Below are positions 23,597 to 32,581 of a stretch of 64,000 nucleotides of DNA, piece by piece. The notes below the pieces were generated by a model. It was not told the DNA's origin and searched no databases. It saw nothing but the letters and a program-made list of their open reading frames with translations. Position numbers and translations under genes: made by a program. Every line of letters begins with the position of its first letter. The stretch's first letter is position 1. The stretch comes from Luteolibacter pohnpeiensis (GTDB lineage: Bacteria; Verrucomicrobiota; Verrucomicrobiia; Verrucomicrobiales; Akkermansiaceae): the NCBI RefSeq assembly GCF_016595435.1, contig NZ_JAENIJ010000018.1, forward strand, positions 33,642 to 97,641, read 5' to 3'.

Positions 23597-26293
23597 TTGC
23601 CCAACCCCGAAGACATTCAAACCTTTCTCAGCGAATCGCGATGGAAAGACCGCTTTGACGACGAAATTCTCGCCGTTGCCCAGTCATTTGTCGGGAAGGT
23701 CAAAAATCTGCAAATAGATCCAGTGATGGATGACGGTGCCCACCTGTCCGCCACGATTGCGGGTGAAGAAACCGAGATCGATTGGTGGCAAACCAACGGA
23801 GTTTCAGATTTCGAAACCAGCTGCAGCTGTGAGCTCGGCTCGTTTTGCCATCACTCTGCCGCATTGCTTCTGCGGGCGGCGAAGGAGCGGGATGCCTCAC
23901 GATTGATTGGCAAATCCAGCCCCACTCAACTCGCCGCCACTCTCCCAAGCGCGAGAGATCTTCTAAAAAATCCACCGCCGGACCTGGAGAGGATTTCATT
24001 CGAGCCGAGATTCGAACTGCGAGTCACCCGCGAGCCCACCGATCGGCAAATCCAGCTTCTGCTCAAATCGCTCGGCCAAAAAGAACCCGATTTCTGGATC
24101 AGTGCGGAAGCAACGGTCATCTACGGAAAACATCGTAGCTCACTACGCTCAGCCGCCCCCGATTGGGTAAGCCCAATCACGCTGGAAAATGGCCAACCAG
24201 CTCTGATCCAGCACGATTCCGGAGCCGAAGCCGCAGCCGCACAACAACTCCGCGACACTGGGCTTTCCTCCCTGCAATCGAACTCCTCCTGGCGGTTTTT
24301 GCTACAGCAGAAATCCGGCGGGACGAAGACGCCAGATCGCTGGTTCCCTGACCCCGGCCGTGTTCCCATCGACGCTTTCTGGCATCAGTTCCGCGGTGAA
24401 ATGGTGGAGCGCTTGGAGCTGGCCGGGTGGAATGTCATCGTGGCTGACAACGTTGGGCATCGGGTTCACCAAGCAGATCCCGAACGCTGGACCAATTCCC
24501 TTTCACCCGGAGATGGCGGTTGGTTCAGCCTTTCTGTCGGTTTCGATGTCGGCGGCAAGAGATATGACCTGCTTCCGATTCTCGCTGAATTGTTAGAAAA
24601 TGATTTTCTCGAAGAAACTCTGGATCGACCGGACAATGGACACGTGTATGCCCCGCTGCCTGATGGGGATGCGCTCCGCCTGCCAATCGGCAGAGTCCGG
24701 CGGATTCTGCATCATTTAGCTGCACTGATCGACCCCAAGTTTCCGGACCGGGCTCGCCTTCATGCCTTGGATGCGGTCGCGCTAGCCGGGCTCGGCGAGC
24801 TTGGTTTGGGAACACCTCCGGATCTGTTAGAATTAGCCGGAAAACTCGCTGATTTTTCAGGCATTGATCCGATCGATCCCGCCGAAGGAGTTCAAGCGAC
24901 ATTGCGCGACTACCAGCTCGCCGGCTTCCGCTGGATGCAATTTCTCGCAAGGCATGGCCTGCATGGAATTCTGGCTGACGACATGGGGCTTGGAAAAACC
25001 CTGCAAACTCTCACTCACATACTAACCGAGAAGTCATCCGGTGCCTCGCGCGGTCTTCCTACATTGGTGATTGCCCCGACTTCGGTGGTTCCGAACTGGC
25101 GGGCAGAAGCGACCAAGTTCACCCCAGATCTACGCGTGCTCGTGCTGAATGGCCCTGAGCGGAAAAAATATTTCCGCTCGATTCCCCATGCGGATCTTGT
25201 GCTCACGTCTTTCGCATTGCTCCAACGCGACATTGATAAACTTCGGGCTTATCCGTTTCACCTCGTTGTCCTGGATGAAGCCCAGCACATCAAAAACCCT
25301 CGGTCCAAGGTTGCGCAAGCTGCGTGCAAATTGGATAGCAGTCATCGACTCTGCCTTTCTGGAACTCCCGTCGAAAATCATCTGGGGGAATTCTGGAGTT
25401 TGATGAAGTTTTTGATCCCGGGCTTCCTTGGAACGGAAGACGCGTTCAACACCCGATTCCGCAAGCCGATCGAAAAAGATGGCGACATGGAAAGAAATGA
25501 ACTGCTGAAGGAACGCGTTGCCCCGCTCATCCTGCGGCGCACCAAAGACCAGGTAGCCAAGGAGCTGCCGCCGAAAACCGAACTCGTTCACTTGATCGAG
25601 CTTCATACCGCTCAGAAGGATCTTTACGAGACGGTGCGCGCCACCATGGATAAACGCGTGCGCGAAGCCATTGCCGCCAGAGGAATCGAGCAGTCACAGA
25701 TTGTGTTCCTGGATGCCTTGCTTAAATTGCGTCAAATCTGCTGCGATCCGCGACTTCTCCCCGATGATTTCAGCAATGAAGTTCACGAATCGGCCAAGCT
25801 GGATTATCTAACAGATCTACTCGCCACACTGATCGAAGAAGGACGCCGCATTCTTTTGTTTTCCCAATTCACCACCATGTTGGCTCTTATTGAGCAGCAT
25901 CTGATTCGCAAAAACGTCGCTTATCTCAAGCTCACCGGAGGTTCAAAAGATCGCGGCAAACTGGTCGAGGATTTCCAGTCAGGCAAAATCCCGGTCTTCC
26001 TTATATCTCTCAAGGCAGGTGGCACCGGGTTGAATCTAACAGCTGCTGATACGGTCATTCATTACGATCCTTGGTGGAACCCAGCCGCTGAAGCGCAAGC
26101 GACGGACCGCGCCTATCGGATCGGCCAAGACAAGCCGGTATTTGTTCACAAACTCCTGTGCCAGGAAACCGTTGAAGAACGAATCCACAAACTGCAGCAG
26201 GAGAAGGCGAAACTTGCTGCGGGACTCCTAGCCAATGCAGACATCTCCGCGCGACTCGATGCAGCAGCAGTGCGCTTGCTTCTGGATAAGTAA
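23597..26293 (+). CDS. SWIM zinc-finger SNF2-family helicase
   Basis: 898 aa from TTG 23597; a stop at 23579 leaves no in-frame ATG before it. A SWIM finger CSCELGSFCHH (about residues 75-86) leads a long divergent N-terminal region. The SNF2 ATPase has ILADDMGLGKTLQTL (about residue 456), VVLDEAQHIKN, LSGTPVENHLGEFWSL and the helicase-C motifs SLKAGGTGLNLTAADTV and DRAYRIGQDKPV. Such bacterial Swi2/Snf2 proteins translocate on DNA and remodel DNA-bound proteins. It converges on rfbB. Confidence 0.92.
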   Translation: MPNPEDIQTFLSESRWKDRFDDEILAVAQSFVGKVKNLQIDPVMDDGAHLSATIAGEETEIDWWQTNGVSDFETSCSCELGSFCHHSAALLLRAAKERDASRLIGKSSPTQLAATLPSARDLLKNPPPDLERISFEPRFELRVTREPTDRQIQLLLKSLGQKEPDFWISAEATVIYGKHRSSLRSAAPDWVSPITLENGQPALIQHDSGAEAAAAQQLRDTGLSSLQSNSSWRFLLQQKSGGTKTPDRWFPDPGRVPIDAFWHQFRGEMVERLELAGWNVIVADNVGHRVHQADPERWTNSLSPGDGGWFSLSVGFDVGGKRYDLLPILAELLENDFLEETLDRPDNGHVYAPLPDGDALRLPIGRVRRILHHLAALIDPKFPDRARLHALDAVALAGLGELGLGTPPDLLELAGKLADFSGIDPIDPAEGVQATLRDYQLAGFRWMQFLARHGLHGILADDMGLGKTLQTLTHILTEKSSGASRGLPTLVIAPTSVVPNWRAEATKFTPDLRVLVLNGPERKKYFRSIPHADLVLTSFALLQRDIDKLRAYPFHLVVLDEAQHIKNPRSKVAQAACKLDSSHRLCLSGTPVENHLGEFWSLMKFLIPGFLGTEDAFNTRFRKPIEKDGDMERNELLKERVAPLILRRTKDQVAKELPPKTELVHLIELHTAQKDLYETVRATMDKRVREAIAARGIEQSQIVFLDALLKLRQICCDPRLLPDDFSNEVHESAKLDYLTDLLATLIEEGRRILLFSQFTTMLALIEQHLIRKNVAYLKLTGGSKDRGKLVEDFQSGKIPVFLISLKAGGTGLNLTAADTVIHYDPWWNPAAEAQATDRAYRIGQDKPVFVHKLLCQETVEERIHKLQQEKAKLAAGLLANADISARLDAAAVRLLLDK

Positions 26294-26303
26294 CGGATCG
26301 AGT

Positions 26304-27335
26304 TTAGCGGAGGAGTGGCCGCCACCAATTTTCATGCTCGAGATACCACTGCACCGTGGAACGAAAGGCATCCGACGGACTCTGCCTTGGTTTCCATCCA
26401 AGCTCGCGACGTATTTTCGATGAATCAATCGCATAGCGAAAATCGTGACCAGGCCGATCGTTCACGAACTGAATTTGATTGGCATATGAAAGCCCGTTGT
26501 TAGAAGGATGGAGCTCATCCAGATGCTGACATAAATTTCTAACAAGATCGATATTCCGCCATTCCGCATTGGCTCCGATCAAATAGGTTTCACCGCAAAT
26601 TCCACGCTCGGCGACTGCTAACAAGCCTTCGCAATGATCCTCGACATGGATCCAATCGCGGACATTCATCCCATCACCATAAATCGGAATCGATTTACCG
26701 CTGATCGCATTGATGATCGCCAATGGAATCAATTTTTCCGGATACTGACGTGGACCATGGTTATTTGCGCAGTTGGTTACGATCGCCGGTAAACCATAAG
26801 TGTCATGCCAGGAACGGACCAAATGATCACTCGCTGCCTTACTTGCGGAGTAGGGCGAGTGTGGGTCATAGCAGCTCGATTCCGAAAAACTGCCAGCCTC
26901 GCCCAACGAGCCGAAAACTTCATCCGTAGATACGTGGATGAATCGAAATGCCGCCTTCCTCTCTGCTGTTAGATTTTCCCAGAAATGCAACGTCGCTTGC
27001 AATAGAACCGCCGTCCCGACGACATTCGTCTGCACGAAATCGAGAGGAGCATGGATTGAACGATCCACATGACTTTCCGCCGCCAGATGAAAAACTGTGT
27101 CTGGCATAAACGAGGAAAACGCCTGATTCATGGCTGCAGCATCAGCAATGTCAGCTTGGAGAAACTCGTAGTTCGGGTGAGCTGCCACATCGTCCAGAGA
27201 TCTTAGATTCCCGGCGTAGGTCAGTTTATCGATATTCAGAACGCGGTGACCTTTGCCAAGAAGATGCCTCACCAGATTGGAGCCGATAAATCCAGCGCCA
27301 CCGGTCACAATCGATTTTGGAGAATTCACCGACAT
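26304..27335 (-). CDS. rfbB: dTDP-glucose 4,6-dehydratase
   Basis: 343 aa extended short-chain dehydrogenase. It has the NAD-binding VTGGAGFIGSNLVRHL, the family-typical HLAAESHVDRSI, the catalytic STDEVFGSL (Asp/Glu) and YSASKAASDHLV with YxxxK, and the PxNxYGP-like NCANNHGPRQYPEK. It makes dTDP-4-keto-6-deoxyglucose for rhamnose or other deoxysugars. No other rfb gene lies next to it, which is unusual for this normally clustered pathway. Confidence 0.93.
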   Translation of the reverse strand: MSVNSPKSIVTGGAGFIGSNLVRHLLGKGHRVLNIDKLTYAGNLRSLDDVAAHPNYEFLQADIADAAAMNQAFSSFMPDTVFHLAAESHVDRSIHAPLDFVQTNVVGTAVLLQATLHFWENLTAERKAAFRFIHVSTDEVFGSLGEAGSFSESSCYDPHSPYSASKAASDHLVRSWHDTYGLPAIVTNCANNHGPRQYPEKLIPLAIINAISGKSIPIYGDGMNVRDWIHVEDHCEGLLAVAERGICGETYLIGANAEWRNIDLVRNLCQHLDELHPSNNGLSYANQIQFVNDRPGHDFRYAIDSSKIRRELGWKPRQSPSDAFRSTVQWYLEHENWWRPLLR

Positions 27336-27551
27336 GATTCATAGCCGTCCGATCAGCAGATGGCCTGTATCCAATCACGCGATTTCCTCCTGATTTCGCA
27401 AGCCCGATCTCAACGATTTAGCCTTCAGAGCAAACTAACCAACGCGGCAAGAATGATTTCATTTCAATAACGCCGCATAGGACACCATGAAGAGATCACT
27501 CATTCTTGCCAGCGATCGGCTCCGCGCTTTTTTCGCCTCAAACATGCTCCG

Positions 27552-28301
27552 TCATTCCTTCACTGAGCACTCTTTCACCACTTGTTCCCAGGTGAAAGAT
27601 TGGTGCAGCATATCCGCAAGGAAACCATTCTTCGCAGATAATTTGGTGACATGTTTCAGAGCATCCAAGTTTTCAAATCGGCTGAACAATTTTCGACGAA
27701 TGGTTTCTTTGGGAACCACTTTAACACCGTATCCTTCGGGCTGATTCGCCGACCAAAAGCGAACAGAGGTTTGGTCCTGACCAAGAAACACCACTGAATG
27801 ACCACGCTCCTTGCCGCCGATTTCATCGGTCCACCAAATCTTCATGAAGTCGCCCGGCTGCGCTTGGGTGTAATCAGTGAAATTCCTGCCGCACTTCAGT
27901 TCCTGAAATAATTTTGCAGTGCCTGGGCCATTCGCATTCCATCGACCGAATACTAGTTCCCCATCCTTCACACCAAGGTCTGCAAGCCGTTGCAGCGCAT
28001 CTGTCGATAGCGTCACGTTGCCGCCTTTGCGCAGCATCTCGATCGTTCTGAGAAAAACCACATAAGTGGCGCCGGAACAAAAAGTTGCCTTCGTCCCCTT
28101 GAGGTCTTCCTGGATGACGCCGTCTTGGATTGTCACATGAGAGGCCAATCGATCGACCGCCGTTTGCGAAGCATCATAGCCTTTTCCGCTAGGCATGGTT
28201 TTGAGCGCTTCAAGAACATAGCGATTCAACCCGGCTGGTTCAGCAGCCCATGAGCTCGATAATCCAAAAGCAACTCCGCTAACGATCAGAACGATCGACA
28301 T
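27552..28301 (-). CDS. Secreted protein, possible papain-like amidase fold
   Basis: 249 aa from ATG 28301, chosen because MSIVLIVSGVAFGLSSSWAAE is a clear signal peptide; a longer frame to 28412 would overlap the upstream gene by 32 bp. A Cys in KATFCSGATYVVFLR, then QPGDFMKIWWTDE and GHSVVFLG, follow the Cys...His order of NlpC/P60 or CHAP folds. I cannot assign a family with certainty. The region 27336-27551 downstream, before rfbB, holds no convincing gene. Confidence 0.6.
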   Translation of the reverse strand: MSIVLIVSGVAFGLSSSWAAEPAGLNRYVLEALKTMPSGKGYDASQTAVDRLASHVTIQDGVIQEDLKGTKATFCSGATYVVFLRTIEMLRKGGNVTLSTDALQRLADLGVKDGELVFGRWNANGPGTAKLFQELKCGRNFTDYTQAQPGDFMKIWWTDEIGGKERGHSVVFLGQDQTSVRFWSANQPEGYGVKVVPKETIRRKLFSRFENLDALKHVTKLSAKNGFLADMLHQSFTWEQVVKECSVKE

Positions 28302-28380
28302 CAGCACTCTCCAGTAATGACCGAAACCTTGTTTCACAACACGACCATTTCTAACTTCAGAACACCGATATTTCAATGCC

Positions 28381-29415
28381 TTATCCGGGTTCGAGTTGTG
28401 ACTCGAGAACATCCAGCATTCGCATAAAAATCACGCGCGCCTCATCCTCGGTCACGGAGGATTCATCAGGCAGTGGAATGTACTGCAGACTGAAATGAAA
28501 TCGATCATTGAACTCTGAATCAGGCTCTTCATCTCGAATTTCCATCTCAAGGACATACTCACCCCGGTTGATTTCGATGTGCCCTTGTTTCGCCCGATCC
28601 AGGCATTTCCGAAGCTTGTATTTGGGATTAAAGGATAGCCAACCCATATACTGACTGTCTCCGTCAGCGCCATTGAAGCCGAGTCGGATATCCACATAAC
28701 CATCCAATTCCAGATTAGGTGTTAGATTGGCAAGGTCTTCTTTCAATGGCTTGAGTGAAGGGCCATTCTCGGTGGAAGCCGCATTTATGATTGCTTGCAC
28801 TAACCGACCGGGAAAGTCATCGCCATCCAGCAACTCCTTCTTGAATCCCGCTTCCAGGTAGGCTTGCCGCAGCTTCGCGATATGAGCAGCCCTAGCTTCA
28901 GCAAACTTTCCAGCGGAGCGATCGGTTTTCCAGTCCAGCACAAACGGCTCAGACCAATGGGTGGTAATATCTGAAGAAGTATGGCCATCATCCAACCCGA
29001 CCCGGACCGTCAGTGGCGCATCCTGTTCAGCGAAATCATCTAACGAAATCCAGAAATCACCATTCGCTCCCGGTTCAAAGGAGTGTTCGACAGGACCGGC
29101 ACCATCATAGCCGATGTGGAGATCGACCCATTTACCGCCAACCTGTTTCTCGAATCGCACGAACCGTGGTTCGAACTGACCATCCTTCGGCTCACCAAAC
29201 CCGGTAAAAGTAATCGGTTTCTCGCTATGATTCTCGAAGTGAAACCATCCGACATAAAAATCCCCTAATGGCGATGGAGTGATCTCCTTCGGTTTGAAAA
29301 CGACCTCACTGCCGGTTTCAGCGGCGTGAAGTTGGATCACAGCAACAACCTGCAGCATGATCAGCGTGATCCATTTCAATGCATGAACTGGGAACAGATG
29401 CCTTGAATTCTTCAT
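28381..29415 (-). CDS. Secreted protein of unknown function
   Basis: 344 aa with an N-terminal signal (about residues 12-32, ending HAAE). The N-terminal half looks beta-sandwich-like (FYVGWFHFENHSEKPITFTGFG, FEPGANGDFWISLDDF), and the C-terminal half has IRLGFNGADG and EYVLEMEIRDEEPDSEFNDRFHFSL. I recognise no family. It starts 30 bp after the helicase gene and is followed by another secreted protein on the same strand, suggesting a shared transcript. Confidence 0.6.
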   Translation of the reverse strand: MKNSRHLFPVHALKWITLIMLQVVAVIQLHAAETGSEVVFKPKEITPSPLGDFYVGWFHFENHSEKPITFTGFGEPKDGQFEPRFVRFEKQVGGKWVDLHIGYDGAGPVEHSFEPGANGDFWISLDDFAEQDAPLTVRVGLDDGHTSSDITTHWSEPFVLDWKTDRSAGKFAEARAAHIAKLRQAYLEAGFKKELLDGDDFPGRLVQAIINAASTENGPSLKPLKEDLANLTPNLELDGYVDIRLGFNGADGDSQYMGWLSFNPKYKLRKCLDRAKQGHIEINRGEYVLEMEIRDEEPDSEFNDRFHFSLQYIPLPDESSVTEDEARVIFMRMLDVLESQLEPG

Positions 29416-29445
29416 GACTGGGTGATGGCAACAAATAACTCTCCA

Positions 29446-32013
29446 TCAACTCACGATTGGTTCCAGACCTTCCAAACGCAGAATGGGAGTTCTCGATTCG
29501 TTGGATTTTCCGATATCCAGGGTGAATACCAAATTCCAATCATTCAATTCATCGGGATCGATCAGAGTTTGATGGATAGTGGTTAGATCATCCGACAAAT
29601 GCGTGTGCCGGGCATTCCGGGCTTCGGGATCGAGCCGAATTTGCTGATGACTTTCATAGTATGAATCAAGTTGTCGGATCAGTCTCTCATTCGTCCACAG
29701 CTTGCCTTCTGAATCTGCTGGTTCAATGAGCGAGAGCACGGTTTCGATCTGATCGCGAGCCAGCGCGGTAACCAGCGTGAGGAGATGATTCCGGAGTTGG
29801 CGTGTGAAGCTCAGCTTGTCCTTGGTGTAAGGGATCTTCGCTTTGAATTCCGCAAGTCGTTCGGCCGCTTTATCGGCTTTCTCTGCGGCATTCTCATCGA
29901 TCGCTTCCGGATGCTGGATGTTCTGCCATTCATCCAACAAGCTTGAGTCGGTATGGCGGACGATGAGTTCGAGAAACGACTCCGCCTCATGTAGCTCTTC
30001 CGTTTTGAAAGTATCAGGAACGGTTTGCGAAAGAACCTTATAAACTTCGGTTAGATGTCGCAGCAGGACCGCCTCCCCACGCTCCAGTTTGTAGGTCTTC
30101 ACATAATCTTCGAACGATTGGAAATTCTCGATCATCTCCCGTGCGACCGATTTCGGCCGGACATTTTCATTCGCCAGATACGGATGTCTGATTTTGTATT
30201 CGTTGAAAGTATCGTAAATGAAATCCTTACCGGGTTTTGGCCATTCAACTTCCTCCAAAGCCGCGATGCGATCGTCGTATTCGACGCCCTCGTCTTTAAG
30301 CCTCGCCATCAGTTCTGATTTCAAAAGATCAATCTGCTTGCGCAACACCGCGTCCGGGTTTTCCAAAATCGCCTCGATGAGTGAAATCACATTCACTGCG
30401 TAATCTGGAGATTCCCGATCGAGCTGGGGAATCGCATCTAACAACCACAGCCCGAGCGCGTGATTGAGAGAAAAATCCTCCGGCAAATCGATATCCAGCA
30501 GAACCTTTCGAGCATCCGTTCGCTTTGAAGTTGGCAGAATGTGCAGCACTTTTGCCTGCACCAGCCCGCGGAAAAGAGTGAAGGCGTGTTTGCGCAATGA
30601 TTTCTTTTTTCCCTCCGTTTCATGGGAATCCGCGATGAGCTTTTTCAATGCTGCGCACCCATCTTCTTTTTCGCGAGACAGGACATTGAGCAGCATGCCG
30701 TGAGTCACCGAAAAATTCGAGACGAGTGGCTCCGGCGGAGACACGATGAGCTTTTGCATCGTCGACTCATCCCAATGAACGTAACCTTTCTCCGGCGGTT
30801 TGCGTTTCACAAACGACTTTTTCTTCTTGGGATTTGCAGCCGCTTTCTCCTCAAGTTTCAGGTTCTCGATGATGTGCTCGGGTGCCTGAATCACGACGTA
30901 ACCGATCGAGTCAAACCCGCGCCGTCCCGCGCGCCCGCAGATCTGCCGGAAATCCCGCACAGCAAGGATTTTGGTACCACGACCATCGTACTTGCAAAGG
31001 CCCGTGAGCAGCACGGTGCGGATGGGAACATTCACCCCAACGCCCAGCGTATCCGTTCCGCAGACGACTTTGAGCAATCCTTTCGCTGTCAGTTTCTCAA
31101 CCAACAGCCGATATTTCGGCAGCAATCCCGCATGGTGAATGCCGACTCCATGGCGCAGGATCTTCGAAAGTTCGCGCCCGTAAGGAGAACGGAAATCTGC
31201 GGCGTCCAGCGCTTCCGCGATCGCCGCCTTTTCCTCTTTGGTGCAGAAATTGGTCGAAAGGAGATTGCGGGCGGTTTCCGCGCAGGCTTTCTGCGTGAAA
31301 TGCACCAAATACACCGGTGCTTTCCCGTCCTCATTCAGCTCCGCGACTTTTTCCTGCAACTGGGTGGTGGAATACGAAAACTCAAGCGGCACCGGTCGTT
31401 GATCCGACTGCACCAAAGTCGTCTCCGCGCCCGTGAGTTCGGTCATCATTTTTGAGAAAAACGACGAATCACCGATGGTGGCGGACATGAGAAGAAACCG
31501 GGCTTTCGGCAAGGTGAGGAGAGGAATTTGCCAAGCCGCACCCCGGGAATGGTCCGAATAATAGTGAAATTCGTCCATGATCACATCGTCCACACGCGCA
31601 TCCGCTCCGTCCCGGAGAGCGATGTTCGCCAGGATTTCCGCGGTGCAACACAGGACGGGCGCTCCCGGGTTCACCGTGGCATCGCCGGTCAACAAACCCA
31701 CATTTTCCGCGCCGAAACTGTGGCAGAGCGAGAGGAATTTCTCATTCGCCAGCGCTTTGATCGGCACCGTGTAGTAAGATCGCCGCCCTTGGCACATCGA
31801 TTTGAACTGCATCGCCAACGCCACCAGGGATTTCCCGGAACCGGTCGGCGTATCGAGGATGACATTCTTATCCTGAAAGAGTTCCAGAATCGCCTCCTCT
31901 TGATGATCGTAGGGTTCGGTGCCGGATTTCGTAAGGAAATCGAGGAAAACGTTCAGAATTTCGTCAGCAGACGATCCTGGCGGGACAAGAGATGGGCTAA
32001 GATGGGCAGACAT
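29446..32013 (-). CDS. Ski2-like DEAD/DEAH helicase with DUF3516
   Basis: 855 aa. Motifs include LDTPTGSGKSLVALAM (Walker A), IMDEFHYYSD (DEFH box), LLMSATIGDSSFF, the late GVGIHHAGLLPKYR, GTDTLGVGVNVPIRTV and RQICGRAGRRGFD. A KKKKSFVKRK stretch follows the helicase core, and the remaining 450 residues are helical and match the DUF3516 type best known from Actinobacteria. RNA unwinding is likely; its exact targets are unknown. Confidence 0.88.
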   Translation of the reverse strand: MSAHLSPSLVPPGSSADEILNVFLDFLTKSGTEPYDHQEEAILELFQDKNVILDTPTGSGKSLVALAMQFKSMCQGRRSYYTVPIKALANEKFLSLCHSFGAENVGLLTGDATVNPGAPVLCCTAEILANIALRDGADARVDDVIMDEFHYYSDHSRGAAWQIPLLTLPKARFLLMSATIGDSSFFSKMMTELTGAETTLVQSDQRPVPLEFSYSTTQLQEKVAELNEDGKAPVYLVHFTQKACAETARNLLSTNFCTKEEKAAIAEALDAADFRSPYGRELSKILRHGVGIHHAGLLPKYRLLVEKLTAKGLLKVVCGTDTLGVGVNVPIRTVLLTGLCKYDGRGTKILAVRDFRQICGRAGRRGFDSIGYVVIQAPEHIIENLKLEEKAAANPKKKKSFVKRKPPEKGYVHWDESTMQKLIVSPPEPLVSNFSVTHGMLLNVLSREKEDGCAALKKLIADSHETEGKKKSLRKHAFTLFRGLVQAKVLHILPTSKRTDARKVLLDIDLPEDFSLNHALGLWLLDAIPQLDRESPDYAVNVISLIEAILENPDAVLRKQIDLLKSELMARLKDEGVEYDDRIAALEEVEWPKPGKDFIYDTFNEYKIRHPYLANENVRPKSVAREMIENFQSFEDYVKTYKLERGEAVLLRHLTEVYKVLSQTVPDTFKTEELHEAESFLELIVRHTDSSLLDEWQNIQHPEAIDENAAEKADKAAERLAEFKAKIPYTKDKLSFTRQLRNHLLTLVTALARDQIETVLSLIEPADSEGKLWTNERLIRQLDSYYESHQQIRLDPEARNARHTHLSDDLTTIHQTLIDPDELNDWNLVFTLDIGKSNESRTPILRLEGLEPIVS

Positions 32014-32123
32014 GCGGGACAGGTGGAGCGACGGGATAAATCATCGTCTCCGCGCAAGAGACTATTTTAAGTTGGTGCGCGGGAGAAGGTCGTTTATGGT
32101 GGCCGCCCCGCGAAGGAAAATAT

Positions 32124-32486
32124 ATGGCGATCAACGGAGAAGAATTGGCACTCGCATGTGCAAAGGCAGCAGATGACATCCAGGCGGAAAACATCCGCGT
32201 TTGGGACATGCGGGGAGTTTCCAGCATCACGGACTACATGGTGGTATGCTCCGGCTCATCCATGCCGCACCTTCGCGCAGTCCTTCGCGACATCGCCGGC
32301 CAGGTCGAGGAACTCTACGGCAACAAGCCCGCCTTTTCCGAAGGCAAGGCAGACACCCGCTGGGTCGTGCTCGATTTCGTCGATGTGATGGTCCACGTGA
32401 TGCACGATGAGCTGCGCGATTTCTACGCCTTGGAAGAACTTTGGGCGGACGCGAAAGAAATCGATTGGAAAAAGGCCCTGGCCTGA
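32124..32486 (+). CDS. rsfS: Ribosomal silencing factor RsfS
   Basis: 120 aa. NIRVWDMRGVSSITDYMVVCSGSSMPHLRAV and RWVVLDFVDVMVHVMHDELRDFYALEELW are the standard RsfS/Iojap pattern. It binds ribosomal protein L14 and blocks subunit joining when growth slows. It is divergent from the DUF3516 helicase and 95 bp upstream of dnaE. Confidence 0.95.
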   Translation: MAINGEELALACAKAADDIQAENIRVWDMRGVSSITDYMVVCSGSSMPHLRAVLRDIAGQVEELYGNKPAFSEGKADTRWVVLDFVDVMVHVMHDELRDFYALEELWADAKEIDWKKALA

Positions 32487-32581
32487 TCAGCGATCCCGCG
32501 CTTCAAGCGCCCTGAATCCGACATTCGTGTTTTTTCTGCATTGGCCGATCGGGGCACGATGTTCCATCTTGCGGCCAGCCC

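Noticed and set aside
27487..27744. Plus-strand frame beginning MKRSLILA
   Set aside because: It overlaps a better supported minus-strand secreted protein and shows no domain.
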